Below are positions 46,520 to 57,782 of a stretch of DNA of 64,000 nucleotides, in pieces (the first letter of the stretch is position 1; each line of letters starts with the position of its first letter). Origin of the DNA: Heliocybe sulcata (taxonomy: Eukaryota > Basidiomycota > Agaricomycetes > Gloeophyllales > Gloeophyllaceae); contig ML213504.1 of the NCBI GenBank assembly GCA_004369045.1, forward strand, positions 1,211,508-1,275,507. Direction: 5' to 3'. The position numbers were made by a program, and so were the translations under genes. The notes beneath the pieces are model-generated. The model saw only the letters and a program-made list of their open reading frames with translations, was not told where the DNA came from and ran no database searches.

Positions 46520-48965
46520 ATGGATATCGACAAGATGTTCAAGGTACGGGGGACATGAGGACAGTACTGCCCTCCCATGAAATGCTCATGAAGTTATAAT
46601 AAGGTGCCCAGGCTGCCTGGGGGTGGCAAGCGTAAGATGCCCGAGGCGCCAACACCGGAGATGCTCAAGAGGGTCCGCTTAGACTCCGAGGCTGCCTCTG
46701 ATGGTGTCACGAACGGCGCCAGCCAGGACAAGGGCAACAGACGCGCAGTAACGATAGAAGATGAAGATGAAGACGCCGATACCATTCAAGACTTCGCGCC
46801 GGGCGGTGATGCGGACTATTTTGCGGAAGAGGACGACGAGGGCCGGTTCTTCGGTGGTGGGCTGACGAGCGAGCAGAAGGAGATCCTGAACATCTTTGAC
46901 ATGGCGGGTGGAGAGGGTGCGCAAGAAGATGTGAGTATGGCTATGATATGTGTGCTCTATCTGACGTCATACTGAATTCAGGGAACGGTTAGGTAGAAGA
47001 ACTGAACGCGCAAGGGATACGGAAGTTATTGTTGCGGTTTGAACGCACTGCGAATAAGAACCAGGATCAGCGGTCAAAATACCCGGATGATCCTTCAAAG
47101 TAAGTGTTTGAGAAACCCGTTTCGTGTCGGGTCTCATTTTAGTTCAGGTTCATTGACTCCGAAGCAGACCTTGATAGCGCCATCAAGGCTCTCTTACCTC
47201 TGGCGCAGGTCCCAGCACTAGCTTACCCAGAACTGGTCCGGTCTGGAATGCTAACGAAGCTGATTGGTCTACTATCGCACGAAAACGCCGACATCGCATT
47301 AGACGTAGTGGAACTTGTGAACGAGCTAACGGACGAAGATGTTGGAGACATTGTGGAAGGAGACGAGGAAGGCCAGCAAGAAAAGGATGCTGCTCTGAAG
47401 ACGTTGATTGAGGGTCTGGTGAGGCCTATTCGGCATAGCTCAGTTCCCGCTTACTCACCACTGTTAACATGTAGCTCGAGCAATCGATATTTGAGTTGTT
47501 AGTCGACAACCTTGGACGACTAAATGAGTCAGAAGAGTCTGATAAGCAAGGCGTTTTCCATATACTAGGTGGGTGCCCCATTATAGCGTCCAACCTCTGG
47601 ACACTAATTCGGGACAGGCGTATTTGAGAATATCTTTGGGTATAATCCGGATCTGGCTACAACACTCGTCGAGAAGACTACTATTATGACCTGGCTTTTG
47701 AACCGAGTCAAATCGAAAACGCATGACGAGAACCGGGGTTACGCCGCGGAGATACTCTCCATTCTGCTACAAAATAATCGGAAGAACAGGCTGACATTCG
47801 GAGACAAGGACGGAGTAGAGATTCTTCTCAATATTCTCTCGGTGGGAAGGATGAACAAGATGTCCTATAGGTCTCACTGACGTTCCTTCCGCGTAGCAAT
47901 ACCGAAGACGCGATCCCGTGGACAGCGACGAGACGGAGTTCATGGAGAATGTCTTCGATACTTTATGTTCAGCGCTGAGCGAGCCGGAAATCAAGGAGCT
48001 CTTCTTGAAGAGCGAGGGCGTGGATCTAATGGTGTTGCTCATGAAGTACGTAGTACGGTTGGCTGGCGTATGACGATCAACCTTACTTCTTACAGGGAGA
48101 AGATGGAGTCTCGGTCTCGAGCTATCAAGGTTCTGGACTATGCCATGTCCGGTGTAGCAGGCACCTCGACATGCGAAACCTTCGTCGATGCTCTGGGCCT
48201 GAAGAGCCTGTTTGCCGCCTTGATGGGCAAGGTCATTGTCTCACCGCTCAGCGCGATACATTCTTTGCTGATGATTCCTGATTCGCAGGGCTCCAAGAAG
48301 AACAAAAACGCAGCGACAACTGCATCCGAAGACACGGCGCACGTGTTGAGCATCGTCTCCTCCCTCTTCTCGAACCTCCCCTCCGACTCGACAGCGCGCG
48401 TCCGGCTCCTCGCAAAATTCGTCGAGAACACCTACGAGAAGGTCGACAAGCTGCTCGAGATACGCGAGAACGCGCAGGCACGGCTTGGCGCAGTGGAGAG
48501 GGAGATTGAGCAGGAGAAGAAGGTGCGTGGGCTGGGCTGGGTGACTGGTTCCTCCTGATGTGGCCCATGTTTTCCGTTTAGGACATGATGGCGGAGGATG
48601 AGGAGATTGCTGAGGACGAGGAGGATGCGTGGTACCTCCGGCGTCTGGATGGCGGGTTGTATACCATGCAGACGACGGATTATATCCTGGCTTGGGTGGC
48701 GATGGAAGATGATGGTGTACGTCTTCACTCTCATGTCCGATGAGACCACGGAGTGACTCGTATTGTGCTTCAGGTCCGCGCACACCTCACAAAAATGCTC
48801 GAGCGAAAAAACAGATCGCTCAAAGACATCGTGGGCACACTTCAAATCTACCACGACAACGTCGACGAGGAGGACGTCCCGCCAGAAGAAGTCGACAACC
48901 CGAACCGCGCGCCGTCGCAAAAGGAGATCCTCAGAGCGCTCATTGCGTTCCTGGACTCGTGCTAG
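46520..48965 (+). CDS. CTNNBL1: beta-catenin-like protein 1 (spliceosome-associated Arm protein)
   Basis: CTNNBL1 binds Prp19/CDC5L and is an Armadillo-fold spliceosome component. Exons: 46520-46543, 46604-46930, 46993-47099, 47148-47418, 47475-47568, 47618-47841, 47897-48045, 48096-48231, 48289-48522, 48582-48716, 48774-48965 (630 aa). The start MDIDKMFKVPRLPGGGKRKM holds the basic nuclear signal, followed by an acidic segment. The Arm core shows ELNAQGIRKLLLRFERTANK, then NQDQRSKYPDDPSKFIDSEA and the ALAYPELVRSGMLTKLIGLL repeat. Later blocks are VFENIFGYNPDLATTLV, ENRGYAAEILSILLQNN and GVDLMVLLMKEKMESRSRAI. The end LKDIVGTLQIYHDNVDEED is also conserved. The first coding exon is only 24 nt. 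It converges on UTP15 (106-bp gap). Confidence 0.94.
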
Positions 48966-49071
48966 CCGTCTCTCACATCCGTCGGATATTGCTATATCAT
49001 TGTGCAAAGAAGTAATATAATAACTTATATCAAAAACACCGCTAGCGAACAAGTATACGAGAGAAGATAGA

Positions 49072-50869
49072 TCAGCCAGCCATGAGAGCCGCAGAGGCGA
49101 GGACCATGTCCAGCGCGCCCTTCGTTTTGAGCAGCTCCTTCTGGAACAGGAGCTCTTGCGCCACCTTCTTGCGGAGGCGGAGGAAGAGTGAGTCAATGAG
49201 CGGGGACTGGCCGAGGACGGCGCCGTACATCTCTGCGCGGCACGTCAGTGACGGTCAGTCAGAATTGAGGAAAAGGGCGAGCGCACCAATCACCAGGCTG
49301 GCGACGTCGCATGCCATTTGTCCGAAGCGGGGGTCGTTGACGGTTTTGAGGAGGAGGCGGAGGACGGGCTCGAGGAGGACGTCGTCACGGCCGGAGAGGG
49401 CTGTGCGGAGGCCGTCGCGGTGGATGAGTTCTTGGATAAGGGCGAAGGCGGTCGTTGGGGGGACGTTCTGGGAACCGAGATACAGTCAATGGCACGAGTC
49501 TAAAAGAACGCATTGGGAGCCGACCGACCTTTCGGAGTACGGAGTCCAACGCTGCGGAATACTTGAACCCCTTCAGCAGTCTATCGTACTCCCGCAGCCT
49601 CTTCCTCCGCCGGCTCTCGACGCGCATCTCGTCCACGTCGCCTACCGGTTTCGACTTTACCTTGCTCTTCACCTTGCCTTCTCCGATCCCTGGCAGGGAG
49701 CCTCCGAGGAAAGACTCAAAGGTGGCGGCGGCGGCGAAGAGCGCGTCGGAGGAGGCTTCGGAGGCTTTGGGCTGCCGCCGCCGGACAGAGAGGGTGCCGT
49801 CGGACATGCCCGCAGCGATGTGGGTTTCGTCGGGCTAGGGGTGGTCAGATTAGTCGACACCACTTAGTCAGTCCATGGGACGTACCGAGATGGCCACACA
49901 AAGCACGGGCGCGGGGTAGCGCATGGTGTGGACGACCTTGTACGTGCCCACGTCGTACACCTTGACCATGTGGTCGAGGCCGCCCGAGAGCAAGCGGCCG
50001 GCGTTGGCGTCGAAGGCGAGGGCGGTGACGGTCTTTTGGTGATTGGAGAGCGCGCGCGTGCAGCGCCCGCCGGCGACGAGGTCCCAAACGCGCAGGATGG
50101 GACCCGCGGCGGAGAGCGCCGCCGTGCCGGAGGGGAAGAGGAGAACCTGCTCGACGGGGGCGGTGTTCCTGCTCCCGGCGCCCGCGTCGGGGCCGCCCAT
50201 GACCATCTCGCACGCACCCGACCGCGAGTCCCACAGCCTGACGGTCGTGTCGTACGAGCCTGTCAGGACGAGGTGGGGGTTGGCGGCGGAGACCTGACCG
50301 GCGCGGACGTAGTCGGTGTGGTCGTGGAAGGTGGCGACAGGGGACTGGGAGGGCACGTCCCAGAGCTTGACGGTGGCGTCGTCGGAGCAGGAGAGGACGC
50401 GGGTGTGGTCGAGGGCGGAGAAGTTGGCGACGTGGACGGGCTGCTTGTGGGCGTCGAGGGTGCGGAGGATGGCGCGGGAGTTAATGTCGAAGACCTAGCG
50501 GTACTGTTAAGTTGTTAAAGAAATATGAGAAGCGGATGCGGACTGGACGCGCACTTGTATGAGACCGGTGTCGTCTCCTGCTACCACCAGCTTCCCATCA
50601 TTACGGATGCACCCGCTCCGGGCGACATCTTTGAAACGCGAGATTGTCTTCGTCACTTTCTGCGTCCTCGGTGCATAGATCTGGACTCGTGTTGCTGCAG
50701 TTACTGCATAGCGGTGCGGTTTCGACGGCGAAAAATGCACGGAAGTAACAGGCGCATATTCTTTGATAAAGACTGGATTCTTGAACTGGCGCCAGTATCT
50801 GGACTCTGCGCTGTGTTTTGTTGTGGCGGTGCGGTGTGGCCGCTGTACTACGACCGGCTGGTAGTCCAT
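49072..50869 (-). CDS. UTP15: Utp15, WD40 subunit of the small-subunit processome (t-UTP)
   Basis: Utp15 belongs to the UtpA/t-UTP complex needed for rDNA transcription and early pre-18S processing in the nucleolus. Exons in transcript order: 50555-50869, 49886-50494, 49529-49834, 49287-49467, 49072-49232 (523 aa). The N-terminus MDYQPVVVQRP leads to YWRQFKNPVFIKEYAPVTSV. WD repeats follow, with DDATVKLWDVPSQSPV, GSYDTTVRLWDSRSG, LRVWDLVAGGR and GGLDHMVKVYDVGTYK. The C-terminal UTP15 domain has RRRKRLREYDRLLKGFKYSA and ALIQELIHRDGLRTAL. An in-frame Met 15 codons upstream (50914) exists but its residues are not family-like. The promoter abuts TCTP, whose start lies 139 bp away on the opposite strand. 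Confidence 0.94.
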
Positions 50870-51008
50870 GGCAAGTCTGTGGCTTGCCCCGATCACAATT
50901 TTTTGGCGACGCACGTGGGTATCACGTGCATGATAATCGATTGGAGGGAGATCTTTAGAGAAGAGCAGTTTTTGTGGCTTGTACTCCTCCTCCCACTACA
51001 CCGCCAAG

Positions 51009-51724
51009 ATGTTGCTGTACTCGGACCTCATCACAGACGACGAGCTCTTCTCCGATGCCTTCCCCATGTGAGCCTCCCCGTCCCCGACGCGACCTGCAGC
51101 TCACATCCCACAGGAAGCTCGTCGACGACATCGCCTACGAGGTCGACTGCCAGACCATCGTCATCAAAAAAGGCGCAGATATCGATATCGGTACGTTCCT
51201 GTCCCTCTCCTCCCTCGTCCGATCTCATCCTGACCTCTCCGACCAGGCGCGAACCCCTCCGCCGAGGAGCAGGACGAGGGCCTCGAGGACGGCGCAGAGA
51301 CCGTCAACAACGTCGTCCACTCCTTCCGCCTCCAGCAGACCTCTTTCGACAAGAAGTCTTACCTCACCTACCTCAAGGGTTACATGAAGACCGTCAAGGC
51401 AAAGCTCGCAGAGACTAACCCCGACCGCGTCGATGCCTTCGAGAAGGGCGCCCAGGCGTTTGCGAAGAAGGTCGTCGGCGGCTTCAAGGACTATGAATTC
51501 GTGAGTGGTGTTGAGCTCTTTCGTCAGGCTCGTATTGATCACCATGACTGCAGTACACCGGCGAGTCCATGAACCCCGATGGCATGGTTGCTCTCCTCAA
51601 CTACCGTGAGGACGGTGTCACTCGTAAGGGTCTATGCTACATTGGGTGAAGCATCCATTCTAACCGATTGCCTACAGCCTTTTTCACGTTCTGGAAGGAT
51701 GGCTTGAAAGAGGTCAAGCTCTGA
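51009..51724 (+). CDS. TMA19: translationally controlled tumour protein (TCTP/TMA19)
   Basis: TCTP is an abundant ribosome-associated, microtubule- and calcium-binding protein. Exons: 51009-51067, 51114-51190, 51247-51500, 51554-51623, 51678-51724 (168 aa, the normal length). Both family signatures are present: [19 protein letters not shown] with [17 protein letters not shown] (TCTP-1 region), and [17 protein letters not shown] with [17 protein letters not shown] at the end. All introns are 44-56 bp and in phase. It is divergent from UTP15 and convergent with the PDI gene. Confidence 0.96.
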
Positions 51725-52035
51725 TTGTCTTTGCCGTTTATTCATTATTATCCTCTCATTTGTATCCTCTGTGCATTGTACGGGCGGGTGTGCTGATAGC
51801 ATCGGAATCAAGCAATCAGAAGTGGTCTTTGTGTTCGCGTCAGTACTTCAGTTCCAGTCCGGATTCGTCGCAAGCTCGTTTCAAGATAAAAACTCCCCTG
51901 CCCGCTCGAACCTCAACTGTTCGACCATCCTACATAAGCAATAAATAGCTAGATATATACGTCACTCATCGCACAGACATTCCAAAAGCATTACCATTCA
52001 CCCCTAAATTACAGCTACACACAATAGTGAACCAC
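51725..52035. other. convergent 3' intergenic region
   Basis: The 311 bp between the TCTP and PDI stop codons contain AT-rich UTR sequence, including AATAAATAG near 51940. No further gene is seen. Confidence 0.5.
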
Positions 52036-53753
52036 TCAAAGCTCATCATGATGACCAGGCACCTCCTCCTGGGACGCATTTTGTACTGGAACACCAGCAT
52101 CGAGAGGGTTCTTCGCGTGCTCCTCCACAAACGCAACAAGGCTCTCCAGCGACCGGTCCCCGTCATAGTCGAGGAACTCCTTCGACCCCGCAGGCTTGAA
52201 TTTCAACGTCGGGAACCCAGAGATGCGGAACGGCACCGATGGGGGAAGGTCGTTCTCCGTGGCTTCCATTTTAGCGCTACCACCGAGGTGTCAGAGACCA
52301 GCACTGGAAGGAGAAGGGGAGGAAGACTTACATGACAATACGGTCCTTGATCTCCGCGAACTTCTCGCCGAGAGTATCCCAAATGGGCTTCAGGCGCTTG
52401 CAGTGGCCGCACCACGATGCATAGAACTCCACAAACACATCCTTGCTATCATCAAACACCACCTCATCAAACTCCTTCCCAACGAGCGTGTACACGGGCT
52501 CGTCCTGCGCCTCGGGCACCGGCTGGCTCTTGAGCTGCGGCTGCAGGTCGCCGCTAACGTATTTCTCGACCCAATCGCCCACAGCCTCCGCAGAGAACTC
52601 CTCGGCCTGGTCCAGGGGGTACTTGAGCTGCTTGGTGAGATCCTGAATGACAAACGCGGGCCACTTTTGCTCGGGGAGGTTCAACGCGCGCGCATGGTCG
52701 CCGAACTTGATTGCGTCGATCCACACGAAGTTGATCTTGCCCTTGTGGAGCGCAGCGATCGGACGGATGGCGTCGATGTGCTCCTGCTTGGTCTGCACGG
52801 TGGGGTCGAGGAAGAGGTACGCGAGGGGCTTGCCGGACTGCGCGTATGTCTGGTAGTTCTCAGCACCGACCTCGTCGATGATGGGCACCGCGAGCTCCTT
52901 GATCCACTCCTCGAGATCCTTGACGGTCGCCGAGGCGACGGGGTACGGGTACTCGGTCTGGGGCTCGTCGAATTGGCGGTACACGACGATAGCGGGGGGC
53001 GAGAGGCCGACGGTCTCGATGACGGAGTCGTCGGTAGACAGACCGAAGAGGAAGTCGTCGCGGTGCTTGTTGGCGGTGGCGCTGAACTCAGGGACGGGGG
53101 CGGCGGAGGTAGACGAGGCGTACAAGACGACAACGACGCGGTCGGCCTTCTTGAAGTCCTCGTGGTTGGTGGCGGTCACCTCAGTGACGGCGGGCAGGGA
53201 TTGCCTATGGTAAAAGCGGGCATCAGTGGCCGGACTCGGATGTAGCACTTCGTTTGACGTACTTGGTCATGTAGCTAATGATGCCGTCTGCCTTTCGGGG
53301 ACCAGTATAGTCGGAGGGTTCGCCATTCCGGAAGACCTTCAGGGTACTATTTCCGGGAACACTCAGTACGACCGCTCCCTTCGTGAGAAGACAGAGTTCG
53401 CTCACGGGTATCCCTGAACACCGTGCGCTTGACACAGGTCAGCCTCGTCAACGCAGTTGACCTTCGCAATCTTGATGTCCTTCTCCTTCAACGCTGTCGC
53501 CGCCACCTCGTACTCGGGCGCCAGAGCCTTGCAGTGCCCGCACCTGCATCCCTGCGTCAGACAATCTCCGGCAACCATCCATAGAATAACCTTACCATGG
53601 CGCGAAGAACTCGACGAGCATCAACCCCTCGGGGTTGACCAAGGTCTCAAAGTTGCTCGGGTTGAGGTCAATAACATCGGAGGCGCCCTCGGCAGCAGCG
53701 AGGCCCGCAAAGGCCAGCACGGAGGCGGTCGTAACGAGAGACTGGAAGCGCAT
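52036..53753 (-). CDS. PDI1: protein disulfide isomerase, ER-resident
   Basis: PDI forms and rearranges disulfides in the ER lumen. Exons in transcript order: 53596-53753, 53406-53543, 53263-53346, 52332-53204, 52036-52276 (497 aa). A signal peptide ([20 protein letters not shown]) precedes the first thioredoxin domain, with active site [15 protein letters not shown]. The b and b' domains follow, and the second active site is [16 protein letters not shown] near residue 385. The protein ends in HHDEL, a fungal-type HDEL retrieval signal. An intron interrupts the codon for the first active-site Trp. On the minus strand TATATAAA lies at 53804-53811, about 50 bp before the ATG, and an ACGTG core lies near 53827. 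A role of the latter in the unfolded-protein response is only a guess. Confidence 0.97.
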
Positions 53754-54669
53754 GATGCCCGCACACCGAGTGAGAATGTGAAGTCGGACAGGGCCCGGAG
53801 CGGTTTATATACGAGAGCAGAGGGCGACGTGTCAATTCCGTCCCCTGATTGATCGCACTTTCCCGGTGGCGGTAACCCTTCGATTGCCTTACTCACCTCC
53901 CCGAGGCTGGGTCAATTGGGCTTAGCAAAGTCCCGGGTACGCTCAGGCAATACATTGTTTGCTCGACCTGTGCAGTCTAGTGTTTTATCTAACACGCTGC
54001 GAACGCGCCACGTCTGCCTTTCCCTGCTTTTAGGCGGCTGTAACATGGTGTTTGACGCCAGTCTGATCCATGGGCTTAAGTGGTGGATTAATTCTGCGTG
54101 ATACATTCAGTGCGACTCTGCATTTGTAGTACATGCCGACTATATATCAACGATATGTGGTCTCTTCTGGTCAACTGATTTTATTCTCTCTCACCTTGAC
54201 CGGACATGGGAGCTCGACTGGCATAGGTGGCAGTTTGTACGCTGAAGCCGCTATCGGGTAACTATCCATGGTCTGTAGCTTAGGACAACACTCGCTACGA
54301 GAAAGAATACGTAGACAAGTCGATCGCATCAGCGTTGTATCGCTGGAAGCCATGTTGTACAGTGATTAGAGTGCCTTGTGGACACGCGCCACATACGACT
54401 GCATGATGGGACCTTGGAAGGCATGTGGTATATTCGGCTCGTCCTTGTGTTACGAGGTCGGCGCGGGTATCAACTGGCATGATCTGCAGACTGCAGTCTC
54501 TATGAAGGTCATAGCTCGACACGCGAATTTTGCGAATATGTCCCGAGTACATTCCAGGGCAATTGACGTTACCTCCAGATACCGTCGACAAGGAAAGAAA
54601 TCAATTACTATGTGCATACAGGAGTGAGGGAGGTATCAAATTCGAGGAGGACTCAACGACGCCGTGACC
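53754..54669. other. PDI promoter and gene-free stretch
   Basis: Of the 916 bp, the first ~80 hold the TATA box of PDI. The rest shows no coding frame with protein-like composition. It ends at the stop codon of the verprolin gene. Confidence 0.5.
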
Positions 54670-55973
54670 TCAAAGTGCGCTCAGGTCGAAGTCATTTCCT
54701 TTCTGACGCCCACTGGGGTACTTCTTCGGGGTAGGTTTGAAAGGACGTGGGGGAGGGAAGTCACTGACAGGAAAAGTATGGGGCCCAACTTGAGCAGGCG
54801 GATCAGGGACTGCGAATCATACAAGAGTCAATCATTATTCAAACACAGATCAACGCTGGCACGCCACTTACTTTTCTTGTCGCTTCCGTTTACCAGAGGT
54901 GCCTTGGACACCCCATTCACGTTTCCAATAGATGATAGCGCTCTTCCCAGAGACGAGGGGGTTGAAGAACCAAGGCCAGCCCCGGCTGATACCGTTCTCG
55001 ACCTTGCAGGAGAAGGCCCAGGGGGCGGAGGAGGCGCCAAACTTGTGGGCCGAGGAGGCGGGGGTGCTGGAGGTGCTGGAGCTGGGGTATGCTCAGACTC
55101 GGAGACAGCCCGAGGACGCACAGGTGGAGGCGGAGCAACCTTGCGCGCAGGCGGAGGTGGGGGCACTGCACGGCTCGGCGGTCCTACGGAAGAAGGACGA
55201 GGCGGAGGTGGGGGAGGTGCCCGCCCAGGAGTAGTCGGCGGTGGTGGTACTTTACGGGATGGGAGACTTGGCGGGTGCGAGGCGTTAGAGGTGTTTCGAG
55301 GGGGTATAGCAGGTGCGGCGCGAGACGTCGACCGCGTCGACGCGGATCGAGCCGGGGAGGCAGAGCGTGGAGGTATGGCAGGAGCAACCCGAGATGGAGG
55401 AGTTGAAGGGCGACTCGGGAGCTCGGGTGCCAATCTTGGGGGTATAGCAGGAGCTCGTGCTGGCGGCGGCGGAACCGAGCGAGAGGGTAGAGAGGGAGGT
55501 GCTCGGGCAGGTGTTGGCGACGGTGCTGGCTTTGGCGGAGGAGGCGCTCTACTGGGCGGCTGAGGTGGTGGGGGAGCCGGAGGCGCCGCAGAAGGAGCAT
55601 CGCGCTTTGGTATGGTCGGTGGTTTGCCTAGAGTTGGTGCCTTCGCTGTTACGAAGATCACACATCATCAGACAATATCGCGCAGTGACCGACTCCCGTA
55701 CTAACCTAGAGCAGACTGTCCGGCTGACTTCAGTTTGGGTACTCCACCAGCAAAGAGCCCTCCCAGTTGCGGCGCACCACCACCGCCAGAAGACAACGAA
55801 GGCCCTCCCCCGCCACCTATCGCTGCGGCGATACCTCCTATACCTCCTCCCATACCCCCTCCACCCCCGCTCTTCTTCGGTACATCGACGGCAGGCGCAC
55901 TGCGATCATTAGTCTCTGCCTTCTTGAGTTTCTTGCCTGCCTGAATCTGTTTGAGCAGCTCAGAGGAGGCCAT
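54670..55973 (-). CDS. VRP1: verprolin/WIP-like actin regulator with WH2 domain
   Basis: Verprolin/WIP binds actin and WASP (Las17) and guides Arp2/3-driven actin assembly at endocytic sites. Exons in transcript order: 55706-55973, 54872-55645, 54670-54809 (393 aa). The N-terminus MASSELLKQIQAGKKLKKAE is a WH2 actin-binding motif (LLKQIQ..KLKK). A Gly-rich stretch comes next, then about 250 residues of Pro-rich repeats with many PPPP and P-x-x-P sites (SH3 and profilin ligands). The C-terminal exon reads FPVSDFPPPRPFKPTPKKYP and ends DFDLSAL, matching the WASP-EVH1-binding end of WIP. The Gly/Pro-rich exon makes a 299-aa antisense frame, which is a compositional shadow. It is divergent from CENP-C (145 bp). 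Confidence 0.93.
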
Positions 55974-56118
55974 TGCATATAATCAAGAGAGGGGAAATGA
56001 CGTTCTTCCCACACTTGCGCTTTCCTAAATACGATCGACTGAGAGTGGTCTTGATCTCTGCGGTTACTGCGCCCTGTGCTTGTTATTGTACTCAGTCTCT
56101 TAAATATACCGGCGCAGT

Positions 56119-57654
56119 ATGTCAACCGGAAAGCGCACTGCCGAGCGTTCCAGCGCCCGAGCTACTCCGAGAGGCATAGGCCATAGGGTTGGAGGTAACA
56201 CCATCGGATCCCAGGACTTCGACCATATCATGGGAGGTGGAGGGCGCAACACGACTCCCACTACACTGAAGGCAACTACTAGAGCGAGAGGGTTGTACAC
56301 CTCCAGCATGAACCATGCAGACGAAATCGAGGTGTCAGTAGGCCCCGAGGCCCTCGAGGGTGAGTCGGAGGCGACTCCATGGGACAGCATTATATTCCTG
56401 ATTTTCTGCGATGACGGCTGCGACAGATGCCTCCCCCAGTTACGCTCGAGACAGGCCCCTGCCAAGTAGCTCAAGACGTGATGGGTTGGCGAGACAAGCT
56501 GCGCCGTACTCTGTGGCTCGCCATCGCGCAGCTCGTTACTCAACAACTCGGATCCCGAGTGTCCATCCTGATGAGGTGCCAATGTCCGACAGACCGGGGG
56601 TCTCTGCTTCTCCCAATAAGAAGGGAAAAGGCAAGGCCACTGACACTAATCGAAAGTCTGGACCAAACAGCGAGAGATCCCAGCAGCCACAGAAACGCAA
56701 GCGGGTTGCTTCGCAAAGTATGCCTCATTGATGTCTCCTTTGGAGCCAAAAGACAAATAACCATCTGGATACTAGTCTCCTCAATAGATCATGGTACCCA
56801 TATCGGTGTACGGAGAAGCCCTCGCAAACGCTACGAGCCCCTCGAATGGTGGCGTCTCGAGAAGGCTGTCTACAGTCTCCGTGCGATGGGCGACGCCAAC
56901 GTCCCCCACATTAAGGAAATTATACGTCTACCCAAGGAACCACCGCAACTCTTGGGAGCCGCGGGAAGGAGGTATCGTAAACGGAAACCTCAACTCAGTG
57001 CAAGTCAGGTATCAGACACTGAGAAGGCCACAAAGTCAAATCTTGAAGAAGGCTGGGACGATGACACTAAATCACACGGAGTAGTCGTGGATTACATCAC
57101 AAACGAGGAAGTGGAGAGACGTGAGGTTTTTGTTGTCCATTGAGGCTGGCGTAACGGACGTTATCTCAGATGTCATATCCACCTTCGGGATGCTGGACCC
57201 TAAGCCAGCAGCCAATGAGGATTTCTTCTTCGAACGGGTCTTTGCAGACGGTGGCTTCATGGCTGCTGGCTACATCACTATCCCACCTGGTAGAGCAAAG
57301 CCGAACAAAAACACCAAGCACAACACATATGTGCGTATGCACATTGCACGGCATGGCTATTATCTCACATGCAGTGCAGGTATTCTACGTTATAGAAGGT
57401 GCCGTGAACTTCGTGATTAACCAGGAAAGCTTCATCATCGCGACAGGAGGGGAGTTTCTGGCACCCAGAGGTATATCTTTGCGCCGTCGTCCTCCCATGT
57501 ACTGATCTATCCTAAATTTGTATACAAAGGTAACACCTACTACATCCAGAATATCAGTGATCGCCAGGCGAAGCTATTCTTTGCTCAGGCTCGCAAGGCC
57601 CCGATGGGGGAAGACGACGAAGCGTCTAGATACGCCTACAATCATAGATTCTGA
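56119..57654 (+). CDS. MIF2: CENP-C/Mif2, inner kinetochore protein
   Basis: CENP-C links CENP-A nucleosomes to the outer kinetochore. Exons: 56119-56359, 56427-56717, 56788-57120, 57170-57330, 57380-57470, 57530-57654 (413 aa). The N-terminal half is basic and disordered. The CENP-C motif is GVRRSPRKRYEPLEWWRLEK, with the Arg pair that anchors on the H2A/H2B acidic patch and the Trp-Trp that contacts the CENP-A tail. The C-terminal cupin dimer domain contains NTYVFYVIEGAVNFVINQES, then ATGGEFLAPRGNTYYIQNIS and AKLFFAQARKAP. The Mif2-type linker EGWDDDTKSHGVVVDYITNE precedes it. It is shorter than most CENP-C (yeast Mif2 has 549 aa). The 49-bp intron at 57121 was preferred over a 19-bp reading that also kept frame. 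Confidence 0.92.
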
Positions 57655-57782
57655 AGATTGACAGGATCAAGTTGTTTCCTCCCTTTCAGACGGTGTATCA
57701 ATGTTGTATTGTATCAGCATATGTGTATTATAAGCGGTCAACGCGCAGCATTAAACTATTACAGGATCTCTCGTTGCCTTTC

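Noticed and set aside
46125-46580. 151-aa plus-strand frame before CTNNBL1
   Set aside because: Overlaps the CTNNBL1 start in another frame and has no family likeness; minus-strand splicing explains the region better.
52196-53245. 349-aa open frame on the plus strand
   Set aside because: Antisense shadow of the long PDI exon, which has thioredoxin active sites and phase-consistent introns.
54664-55563. 299-aa Gly-rich open frame on the plus strand
   Set aside because: It is the antisense of the Pro-rich verprolin exon; Pro codons read as Gly on the other strand.
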